From a virus: a stretch of 49,064 nt of DNA. The notes under the pieces were generated by a model. It was not told where the DNA came from, did no database searches, and saw only the letters and a list, made by a program, of their open reading frames with translations. The stretch is taken from positions 1-49,064 of the IMG/VR virus record IMGVR_UViG_3300006790_000028; one strand, given 5' to 3'. Each line of letters begins with the position of its first letter. Within the stretch, counting starts at the first letter, position 1. Made by a program: the position numbers and the translations under genes. Shown piece after piece: positions 43,583-49,064 of this stretch.

Positions 43583-43986
43583 GCTACTTTAACTTTATAA
43601 TCTTTAAAAATATCTGCATTAAGTATTTTATGCTCATAGTCTTTAACAACATTATCATAAGCTTCATTTTCAGGATGGTATTCACCAAATCTTTTAATTC
43701 TTTCTTTTCTAAATGTGTTAATTGCTAAAGCAGCCACAAAAGTATTCTCTTTATCTATAGATTCAAAGAGTTTTATCATACTTTCTATTTGTTCTTTTTT
43801 AACTATACCTAAATAATTTAATAGTTGGAGTTCTGCAAAGAACATAAAAGGTTTATAAGTACCTTTCTTTACTCCATTTTTATACATCCACCATAAATAA
43901 TGCATGTTACCTGCATTTCCGTTTTCACATATACTATGGTGTTCATCAATAATTTTAGTTACTAAATTCTTTATTTTCCTCTCCAT
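43579..43986 (-). CDS. Helical protein of unknown function (135 aa)
   Basis: It starts MERKIKNLVTKIIDEHHSIC, with aromatic NMHYLWWMYKNGV and a charged helical remainder. There is no signal peptide, clear membrane helix or motif. It overlaps the next gene by 4 bases and the previous one by 16. It belongs to the cluster of small, early-type genes between ung and the membrane-protein cassette. Confidence 0.6.
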   Translation of the reverse strand: MERKIKNLVTKIIDEHHSICENGNAGNMHYLWWMYKNGVKKGTYKPFMFFAELQLLNYLGIVKKEQIESMIKLFESIDKENTFVAALAINTFRKERIKRFGEYHPENEAYDNVVKDYEHKILNADIFKDYKVKVA

Positions 43987-44168
43987 TCTTTTAATAGTGT
44001 TCTAACTCTTTTTCCGAGTTCATAATCATTAGGTGTATCTTCAGCCATGTTCTCCATCTCTTTTATAACTGCAATAGCTCTAATCTTTGCAGTTTGTCTT
44101 GCTCTAGTGTTCTCATAAACAGAGTCTTTAACTTGTCTGTGTCCATTCAAGTCTACTTTTTTTGCCAT
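43971..44168 (-). CDS. Small basic protein of unknown function (65 aa)
   Basis: I chose ATG 44168 (MAKKVDLNGHRQVKDSVYEN), which has an A-rich leader (TATTAGAAAG). An in-frame start at 44279 would overlap the 35-residue membrane-protein gene and add a Lys/Asn-rich stretch. The product is basic and helical with many Arg and Lys (ENTRARQTAKIRAIAVI), so nucleic-acid binding is possible. No family is recognised. Confidence 0.5.
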   Translation of the reverse strand: MAKKVDLNGHRQVKDSVYENTRARQTAKIRAIAVIKEMENMAEDTPNDYELGKRVRTLLKEWRGK

Positions 44169-44250
44169 CTTTCTAATATTTTTTAAGTTTAATATTCTTG
44201 TATACAAATTTAAATTAAAATTATCCCAATAAGTTACTATATTTTCTTTT

Positions 44251-44358
44251 TTACTTTTTTTCATCTTTGGATCTATCATTGTGGTTTAAATCAAAAACAA
44301 TAATCCATGCTAATGGAATTAGTATTAAAAATGCTACCGATAATATAATTACTGCCAC
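44251..44358 (-). CDS. Putative 35-aa single-pass membrane protein, GTG start
   Basis: A frame from GTG 44358 to TAA 44251 starts one base after the stop of the lipoprotein gene. The product, MAVIILSVAFLILIPLAWII and then a short hydrophilic DRSKDEKK tail, is one membrane helix with a charged end. The tight spacing after the lipoprotein gene and the clean hydrophobic/charged layout argue for a real gene. The short length and GTG start argue against. It could belong to a lysis or envelope cassette. Confidence 0.4.
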   Translation of the reverse strand: MAVIILSVAFLILIPLAWIIVFDLNHNDRSKDEKK

Positions 44359-44359
44359 T

Positions 44360-44752
44360 TTAATCTGTTCTATATCTGTTATACAATTCTTGTAAAATTC
44401 TAGAGCCTCCTGGTTGAAACTCTATTTCACCTAAAATAGATGAAAATAGTTGATTTTCTTCTGTAACCTCATCTAACTCCTTTTGACAAAGTTCTAAATT
44501 AACTTCAGCTAACATAGTTCTTCTTTGAAGTTTTCCTAATTCTGTATTTGTGTCACCAATACAAGGAAAGGCAAAATGATGTTTAATTTCATCAATTTGA
44601 AGACCACTATCTGCTGTAATAACATACTGATATCCATTTATTGTATCTTTATAAATAAATGTTTTTTTACTTACAGAATCAGAAGTTGATTCTTTACATC
44701 CTATCAACACTAATAAGATAACTAAAAATTTTAAAAGTTTAAACTTATTCAT
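44360..44752 (-). CDS. Putative lipoprotein with coiled coil (130 aa)
   Basis: The N-terminus MNKFKLLKFLVILLVLIGC is a lipoprotein signal peptide with lipobox LIGC (Cys19). The mature part has a short beta-like section, then a charged helical section (LGKLQRRTMLAEVNLELCQK) that could form a coiled coil. An outer-membrane or inner-membrane lipoprotein encoded by a phage next to two small membrane proteins could be a spanin-like lysis protein or a superinfection-exclusion protein. I cannot choose between them. Confidence 0.65.
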   Translation of the reverse strand: MNKFKLLKFLVILLVLIGCKESTSDSVSKKTFIYKDTINGYQYVITADSGLQIDEIKHHFAFPCIGDTNTELGKLQRRTMLAEVNLELCQKELDEVTEENQLFSSILGEIEFQPGGSRILQELYNRYRTD

Positions 44753-44760
44753 AACATTTT

Positions 44761-44949
44761 TTATTTTTCTGAATTTTTATAATCTAAAATGAATCCTATT
44801 AATACAATCAAATTCATACCAACTGATGCTAATATTTCATGTACATCTTCATAAATATTAGTTGATAGATGCACATGTCCTATTATCCAAAATGGAATAG
44901 CCAAGTTCTGACTGACCCATATTAAAGTGAATTTAATAAAATTTTTCAT
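44761..44949 (-). CDS. Small two-helix membrane protein (62 aa)
   Basis: It has two hydrophobic segments, FTLIWVSQNLAIPFWIIGHV and ILASVGMNLIVLIGFIL, separated by a short acidic loop, and ends in a charged tail (DYKNSEK). This size and layout are holin-like, but small phage membrane proteins of other function look the same. It lies 8 bases upstream of the lipoprotein gene and 1 base after the radical-SAM gene. Confidence 0.6.
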   Translation of the reverse strand: MKNFIKFTLIWVSQNLAIPFWIIGHVHLSTNIYEDVHEILASVGMNLIVLIGFILDYKNSEK

Positions 44950-44950
44950 T

Positions 44951-45793
44951 TTAAAATATATATCTAATTGTATCTAAATCAAAGTACTGTGAGTAAAGTT
45001 CTTTAAACTCTTCAAGTAACCTTGTTTTGTGTTTAAGAGGATATCTCATTACACCTGATTTATTTTTAATCTCATAGCTCAGACTCATTAATTCTTTAGC
45101 TTGCCTGGAAGATCTTTTCATCTGATTAGCATGATTAGTTAATGCAATTACCTCACATTTATTTTCTCCTGCTATATCTTTAACCATCTTAAACAACTCT
45201 CTGTAGTCTTCTTTCCATTTTTTATAGAAAATAAGAGGACTATAATTAACGTGCACTTCCCACCCAAGGTTCTTAAGTCTATTAATCTCAGGTATTCTAT
45301 CTGCAACCTTCTGCATCTTAGGTTCTAATACATCTGCAAATCTTTGTGGCATTAGACTAACTCTTACCCTTGGCTTTTTGTTAAACTTTTTAACATCAAG
45401 TTTCAACAAACTAGGATACTTAGTTGCCATAGTGCTATTAAGCTGCGGATGATTATCATATCTCTTAAGATAATCTATCAAAGGTTCAGGTAAATGTTTT
45501 TGCATTAGTACTAAATCACTATTACATGCAATATCTACCATAGTATATATAGGATCCTGTTGGTCTGGGGTTTTGGTAAAACCTTTCTCCCACTCTACAA
45601 CAGAATTAAATATATCATCTACATTCTCATTAACAAAAACTCTCTTACCATTGTACCTAGACATATAACAATAGGTATCTACACAACCACCAAAACATCC
45701 ATAGATAAGATTTGGTGCTATGCAGTTAGCACTATTGTTATTGTCTTTTGTAACTAAGGTCTTTGTTTTCTGAACTTTAATTACCCCACTCAT
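44951..45793 (-). CDS. Spore-photoproduct-lyase-like radical SAM protein (280 aa)
   Basis: A cysteine cluster near the N-terminus, C33-F-G-G-C37-V-D-T-Y-C42-Y-M, looks like a radical SAM [4Fe-4S] site. The RVRVSLMPQRFADVLEPKMQ and WEVHVNYSPLIFYKKW segments match the layout of spore photoproduct lyase-like proteins, which reverse UV-induced thymine lesions. The Cys spacing is x3 then x4, not the usual x3-x2, with C24 just upstream. A DNA-repair role fits a phage exposed to UV, but another radical SAM chemistry is possible. Confidence 0.6.
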   Translation of the reverse strand: MSGVIKVQKTKTLVTKDNNNSANCIAPNLIYGCFGGCVDTYCYMSRYNGKRVFVNENVDDIFNSVVEWEKGFTKTPDQQDPIYTMVDIACNSDLVLMQKHLPEPLIDYLKRYDNHPQLNSTMATKYPSLLKLDVKKFNKKPRVRVSLMPQRFADVLEPKMQKVADRIPEINRLKNLGWEVHVNYSPLIFYKKWKEDYRELFKMVKDIAGENKCEVIALTNHANQMKRSSRQAKELMSLSYEIKNKSGVMRYPLKHKTRLLEEFKELYSQYFDLDTIRYIF

Positions 45794-45804
45794 TATTTAC
45801 ATAA

Positions 45805-46062
45805 TTAAAAGGGGGCACCCGGACTCCACTCTGCTGGACTGTTGGAACCCTTCTCATCTTTTTTAATTCTCTTGTTCTTCTCTGCCTTCCATGCATGAGG
45901 GTTATCCGTTTTCTTAAGTTTCTCAATCTCAAACTCATATAATCTCCAATTATAAATTTCTAATTCTTTCATTCTTGCAACATCTGCTATAGTCATTTCT
46001 GTAGGTATTTCACCATCATTATGTCTACGGATGTCCATAAATATTTCTTTCATTCTACCCAT
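45805..46062 (-). CDS. Small charged protein of unknown function (85 aa)
   Basis: It starts MGRMKEIFMDIRRHNDGEIP, has a helical middle (ADVARMKELEIYNWRLYEFE) and ends in a basic, Pro/Ser-rich tail (NSPAEWSPGAPF). An internal ATG at residue 4 is an alternative start. It overlaps the upstream gene by 8 bases. No family is recognised. Confidence 0.55.
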   Translation of the reverse strand: MGRMKEIFMDIRRHNDGEIPTEMTIADVARMKELEIYNWRLYEFEIEKLKKTDNPHAWKAEKNKRIKKDEKGSNSPAEWSPGAPF

Positions 46063-46348
46063 TGTCCCAATCTTTTAGTTTAATGTGAACTTCATGTCTG
46101 TAATCTATTGAACCTTCTATTCTCTTACATGCATGATGAGAAACAGTTTCAAATAGTTTTTCTCCTTCTTCATCTTTTAATAAGTCAAGGACATCCCAAT
46201 GAAATACATCATCAGTAATATAATCAAGGACCATAAATCTTGCTCCTTTTCTAGCACCTTCTTTCATTTGCTCATAGCATTTGTCAGCTGCATCTCTAAG
46301 TCTTCTTTCTCTAAGTTCTTTTCTAATGTTTAATCTTGGATATGCCAT
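46055..46348 (-). CDS. Small protein of unknown function (97 aa)
   Basis: It starts MAYPRLNIRKELRERRLRDA, a basic helix, followed by FMVLDYITDDVFHWDVLDLL and a His-rich end. It lies 5 bases after the DnaA-like HTH gene and overlaps the next one by 8 bases. The basic helix may bind nucleic acid. No family is recognised. Confidence 0.55.
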   Translation of the reverse strand: MAYPRLNIRKELRERRLRDAADKCYEQMKEGARKGARFMVLDYITDDVFHWDVLDLLKDEEGEKLFETVSHHACKRIEGSIDYRHEVHIKLKDWDNG

Positions 46349-46353
46349 AATAA

Positions 46354-46851
46354 TTATAAATCAAATTCAACATTGATAGGTTTACTTACTACTTTAGTTT
46401 CATTTAAACCTATTCCTATTAATGCCTTCAAAGCTTCATCAGTGTCACTTATGTTAAATTTATTCTTAAATAATTCTATCTTATTTAAGGTTGACAAATT
46501 TAAATAAATTTGTTTAAGCTTGTAAGGTCTTTTCTTTTTAAGTTCTACTGGGAACTTAAATGGATACTTATGTGCCAGGTGTAGTGTGTTAATCTCAAAA
46601 GTCCAATCATCTTCTTTTTCTAAACTTAAGATGACTCTCTTCTTTGCATAACAAACACTTGACCTTTCTATGTTTACTAATTCTGAAATAAATTCTTCAG
46701 TAAAACCAAACTTATAATACAATACAGAGATTAAATAATTTCTCTGGTCAATATGAAATCTTGTTTTAGTTTTCTTCTCTAGTGTTGGAAGAAGCCTCTT
46801 GATGTCATTCATGATATCAGAAGCTGTATACTTTCTATTAAATTTTTTCAT
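46354..46851 (-). CDS. Protein with DnaA domain IV-like helix-turn-helix (165 aa)
   Basis: Residues about 37-75 (RNYLISVLYYKFGFTEEFIS, then IERSSVCYAKKRV) have the order of the DnaA C-terminal DNA-binding domain: a helix, a glycine turn, and a recognition helix with SSV.YA. The rest is basic and ends in an acidic VEFDL. It could be a phage transcription regulator or bind a replication origin, but it has no ATPase domain, so it is not a DnaA. It overlaps the upstream membrane-protein gene by 4 bases. Confidence 0.55.
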   Translation of the reverse strand: MKKFNRKYTASDIMNDIKRLLPTLEKKTKTRFHIDQRNYLISVLYYKFGFTEEFISELVNIERSSVCYAKKRVILSLEKEDDWTFEINTLHLAHKYPFKFPVELKKKRPYKLKQIYLNLSTLNKIELFKNKFNISDTDEALKALIGIGLNETKVVSKPINVEFDL

Positions 46852-47030
46852 ATAAAAAACGGAAACAGGAATCCTTTTATTTCAGAAACAAAAGGTCCTA
46901 TAATTAATGTTTTAATAAAACTATGATTTTGACTGTAGTTATACCAAAAGTATAACATAAATCCTTGTGATAAAAATAAATATAAGTATACCAACACTAC
47001 AACTAAAGTTTTAAAGTTGTAATTGTTCAT
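46848..47030 (-). CDS. Small membrane protein (60 aa)
   Basis: It is very hydrophobic and aromatic: FKTLVVVLVYLYLFLSQGF is one membrane helix, and FIKTLIIGPFVSEIKGFLFP a second. Start and stop fit tightly between neighbours, with a 4-base overlap at its 3' end. Envelope location is likely. The function is unknown, and superinfection control or lysis are options. Confidence 0.5.
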   Translation of the reverse strand: MNNYNFKTLVVVLVYLYLFLSQGFMLYFWYNYSQNHSFIKTLIIGPFVSEIKGFLFPFFI

Positions 47031-47034
47031 TTAG

Positions 47035-47319
47035 TTAATTTAATTTAGATAGATCTGCAGAATCTGTATTAATAAAATATTCTTCTCTATTTTCAATTTC
47101 AATATCAAATGGAAAAATTATAAATCTTTCTGCATCATATGATTCATAGGGCATAGACTTTGAAGATAGTTCAACTTCTTTTAATAAAACCCCATACTTA
47201 CCAGCCTGAAAACCTAATCTTACTATACTTCTAACAGTATATACAACACCAGCTTCTATCCATTCCTCTTCAGGAATTTCAGGTGGTTTATTTTCATCAT
47301 CAATACAAATTGCTTTCAT
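47035..47319 (-). CDS. Small acidic phage protein of unknown function (94 aa)
   Basis: It starts MKAICIDDENKPPEIPEEEW and continues with beta-like GVVYTVRSIVRLGF, YGVLLKEVEL and YDAERF. It looks like a compact SH3- or barrel-like fold common in phage early genes, but this is an impression. It overlaps the ClpS-like gene by 20 bases, so the two are likely co-translated. Confidence 0.55.
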   Translation of the reverse strand: MKAICIDDENKPPEIPEEEWIEAGVVYTVRSIVRLGFQAGKYGVLLKEVELSSKSMPYESYDAERFIIFPFDIEIENREEYFINTDSADLSKLN

Positions 47320-47560
47320 TCTCTAATTGTTCTATAGAAGCTTCAATATTTAATTCAGAAAATGTACTTACAATGTCATACATATCATCAAAGCTCCCTG
47401 ATTTTATATCAACTTTACCAGTTGTATCTGCTATTATAGCACATTGCTCTGCTTGTATAGGAGTATGGTTACATAATCTAACTAAGCAGGACATTATATA
47501 TTGAAACGAATGATTATCATCATTATATAAAGTAACTTTATGTGTTTTCTCTATTGCCAT
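47300..47560 (-). CDS. ClpS-like N-degron adaptor (86 aa)
   Basis: KVTLYNDDNHSFQYI (N13-D14-D15) followed by CLVRLCNHTPIQAEQCAII, T-G48-K49 and a SGSFDDMYD segment follows the whole ClpS fold. ClpS delivers proteins with bulky hydrophobic N-termini to ClpAP or ClpCP. The sequence resembles Bacteroidetes ClpS, pointing to capture from a host. The His that contacts the substrate alpha-amino group in ClpS (H66 of E. coli, in HYxGK) is Asp45 here. The phage could redirect or block host Clp proteolysis. It starts 16 bases after a terminator-like hairpin. Confidence 0.72.
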   Translation of the reverse strand: MAIEKTHKVTLYNDDNHSFQYIMSCLVRLCNHTPIQAEQCAIIADTTGKVDIKSGSFDDMYDIVSTFSELNIEASIEQLENESNLY

Positions 47561-47581
47561 TATAATATAATATACTAAAAA

Positions 47582-47607
47582 AGGCTGAGAAAATGAAGAC
47601 TCAGCCT
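47582..47607 (-). terminator. Intrinsic terminator-like hairpin containing a stop codon
   Basis: AGGCTGAG (47582-47589) pairs with CTCAGCCT (47600-47607) around a 10-base loop, followed on the minus strand by TTTTTTAG. The TGA stop of the SF2 helicase gene (47601-47603) is inside the upstream stem arm, so the terminating ribosome would overlap the hairpin. The next start codon is 16 bases beyond the T-run. Confidence 0.7.
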
Positions 47608-48710
47608 AGGTTTATGTTATAGTTTGACCACACTATTTTGGAATCATCAAAAGTATTTAAGGCCTCTTTGACCCACTTTTCATCAACAGTTCCTGTATAG
47701 CATAGTATATGAATTATTGCTTTCTCATCAGGATTTAATCTCAATAGTCTACCAATTCTTTGGGCAGACTTTCTTTCATTACCATATGCATGCATAATAA
47801 TACCTTGTCTTAATTCTGGTATGTTTACACCTTCATTTAACTGCAATACGGCTGATAGTTTTTTAATTAAACCTGACTTGAACATTTCTAGATTAGATTC
47901 TGATTCATCATTACCGCTATGATAACTATGACTGACTAATCTATCTGCTTGATCTTTTGTATTAGCAAACACAATACATTTATCATTGATTGCTTCCAAA
48001 AGTTTCTTGGTGTATTTCTCTTTACTAGGATACTCCATCATGGCTTTCATTCTCATAACTCTCATCATATGAGAACCTTTTCCAGTAGAAGTATCTATTC
48101 TTGTACCCCAATAGTTATAGTTATTAAGTTCACTAGTTCTAAATGATTTATTTTTAGTCTGAACTAAATAATTTGATTTAGTTCCTAAACTTAACTCATG
48201 AACTATAATTTGATAATCATTAAGAATATTATTTTCTACTGCATTATCAGTAACAAACTCATAAACTATAGGACAGAATTCATTCACAAGTTGACCCTTC
48301 TCAAACTTTGTACTTTTAGGTTTAGTACCTGTTAATCCAAGTATTTTACCGTTATAGTTATCTAAAAAGGCTCTGTGTGAGTTTAATAGGCTATGACATT
48401 CATCTAGATAGATTATATCATAATCTTTAGGATTCTGCTTTACAAGGCTCCTATATGTTGTAAAGGTTACATTGTTTAATAAGTTTTCTTTATCAAACTT
48501 TTTAGCTTCAGCTCTCCAGGAGTCAAATAATACAATCTTTGGAGCTACTACAAGTACATTAAGTAGTGGTGAATAGTTATATTCTAAATGTTTTAAAGCA
48601 ACAAGTGTTTTACCTACACCGGTTGCTAAACCTATACCACATCTTTCTTTACCTTGAGTAGCTTTTAAAGCTTCTTCTTGGACACTGTCCCTGTTAACTA
48701 CTGCTTCCAT
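47601..48710 (-). CDS. Superfamily 2 DNA helicase (369 aa)
   Basis: Motif I is ATGVGKT (residues 29-35). LVVAPKIVLFDSW (Ia) follows, then YLDECHS (II, DECH), LGLTGT (III), and QRIGRLLRL (VI). This is a compact SF2 helicase of the UvsW/type III restriction subunit kind, which unwinds or anneals DNA in recombination and repair. The N-terminus is very short, so no extra domain is present. It overlaps the upstream gene by 17 bases and ends inside a terminator stem. A translocase without unwinding is an alternative. Confidence 0.85.
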   Translation of the reverse strand: MEAVVNRDSVQEEALKATQGKERCGIGLATGVGKTLVALKHLEYNYSPLLNVLVVAPKIVLFDSWRAEAKKFDKENLLNNVTFTTYRSLVKQNPKDYDIIYLDECHSLLNSHRAFLDNYNGKILGLTGTKPKSTKFEKGQLVNEFCPIVYEFVTDNAVENNILNDYQIIVHELSLGTKSNYLVQTKNKSFRTSELNNYNYWGTRIDTSTGKGSHMMRVMRMKAMMEYPSKEKYTKKLLEAINDKCIVFANTKDQADRLVSHSYHSGNDESESNLEMFKSGLIKKLSAVLQLNEGVNIPELRQGIIMHAYGNERKSAQRIGRLLRLNPDEKAIIHILCYTGTVDEKWVKEALNTFDDSKIVWSNYNINLG

Positions 48711-48924
48711 TTTCTAAAGTTTTTAAGTAGTTAAATACTCTATACCATATAGCAGCACCGGTAACTTTAACTAATTCATTAGAAGTTACAAGTGAAGCTT
48801 GTATAGCTGCATCCCATTCTTTTTTTGTACCTGCATTTTCATTATTATTATGCAGTTTAATCAATCTTGTTGCTGCTGCAATGATTGTAGATTCATCTAT
48901 TTCAGTAGTTTTTTGTTCTAACAT
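48694..48924 (-). CDS. Small helical protein of unknown function (76 aa)
   Basis: It starts MLEQKTTEIDESTIIAAATR and is acidic and helical, with KKEWDAAIQASLVTSNELVK and a Ser-rich end. It overlaps the SF2 helicase start by 17 bases, so the two are probably co-translated. No family is recognised. Confidence 0.55.
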   Translation of the reverse strand: MLEQKTTEIDESTIIAAATRLIKLHNNNENAGTKKEWDAAIQASLVTSNELVKVTGAAIWYRVFNYLKTLENGSSS

Positions 48925-48928
48925 AGTG

Positions 48929-49064
48929 TTATTTTAAATAGTTTAACTTTCTTGATTCTTCTGGATGACTATGTATCCAATTATGACAATTCCTACAAAC
49001 AGGAATCCAAGTACTTTGAATTAAATAATATACATCTCTGTTGCTTCCAGCATAAGTGTGATGT
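48929..49064 (-). CDS. HNH-type endonuclease, C-terminal part (partial)
   Basis: The frame enters from the right edge and ends at TAA 48929-48931. The visible 45 residues start with HHTYAGSNR and continue with PVCRNCHNWIHSHPEES. A His-His pair, a CxxC and CH..IH is the layout of phage HNH endonucleases with a structural zinc. The N-terminal part is outside the window. Such enzymes act in homing, packaging or DNA degradation, and which applies here cannot be said. Confidence 0.6.
   Translation of the reverse strand, partial: HHTYAGSNRDVYYLIQSTWIPVCRNCHNWIHSHPEESRKLNYLK

Noticed and set aside
44205-44212. TAAATTTG box on the minus strand upstream of the 65-aa gene
   Set aside because: The only TTG upstream is 14 bases away, shorter than the usual spacing, and the gene sits in a dense operon. 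The match may be chance in AT-rich sequence.
1-49064. CRISPR arrays, insertion sequences, rRNA and integrase genes
   Set aside because: No regularly spaced repeats, transposase or integrase motifs, or rRNA-like stretches were seen on either strand.

Overview
The window is a strongly AT-rich piece of a tailed-phage genome that best fits a crAss-like phage (Crassvirales) of a Bacteroidetes host. The grounds are: (i) a block of giant rightward genes, one of which carries the DxDxD catalytic signature of the crAss-like/YonO-type single-chain RNA polymerase; (ii) an opposed leftward replication block of the type known from these phages (family B DNA polymerase, DnaB-like helicase, TOPRIM primase, Sak4-like ATPase, putative ssDNA-binding protein, uracil-DNA glycosylase); (iii) A-rich leaders instead of strong Shine-Dalgarno sites, one good TAnnTTTG-type promoter, and a ClpS-like gene resembling Bacteroidetes ClpS. 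TAG ends the gene at 10390 and TGA ends those at 22864 and 47601, so neither stop codon is reassigned.

Layout. 1-26327 (+): the tail end of one gene, then five almost contiguous genes of 1080, 2316, 3862, 290 and 1153 codons (P1 to P5). By family context these are late or virion genes, with P2 to P5 expected to be capsid cargo delivered with the DNA. P2 carries a PD-(D/E)XK nuclease-like site and an ADP-ribosyltransferase-like R/TTS/ExE pattern. P3 carries an HEAFH zincin motif, the RNA polymerase core, an AlkB-like 2OG-Fe(II) oxygenase domain and a C-terminal EAAYQ domain. P5 has a predicted membrane segment. 26328-26437 is a convergent intergenic stretch with inverted repeats. 26438-48931 (-): about 35 tightly packed, mostly overlapping leftward genes for replication, recombination, repair and host takeover, plus many unknown small proteins. 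Five intrinsic-terminator-like hairpins occur in this block. A lone rightward gene (42635-42979) is embedded in it. The right edge holds the 3' end of an HNH-type endonuclease gene.

How the genes may work together (inference). The cargo proteins would enter the cell first and the injected RNA polymerase would start transcription of the leftward block. That block makes a small DnaB/primase/PolB replisome. PolB ends in QLQLF, so it probably borrows the host beta sliding clamp. Recombination and repair functions (Sak4-like ATPase, PD-(D/E)XK nuclease, SF2 helicase, UDG, photoproduct-lyase-like radical SAM enzyme) support it. A ClpS-like adaptor and a MoxR AAA+/VWA pair look like protein-remodelling or host-takeover functions.

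The most unusual signal is in the cysteines of the giant genes. By my reading of the translations, P1 to P5 (about 8,700 residues) contain only six cysteines. Each lies within four residues of an ORF end, and they sit in pairs on both sides of the three junctions P2/P3, P3/P4 and P4/P5. This suggests head-to-tail pairing of cargo proteins or some other junction-specific function.
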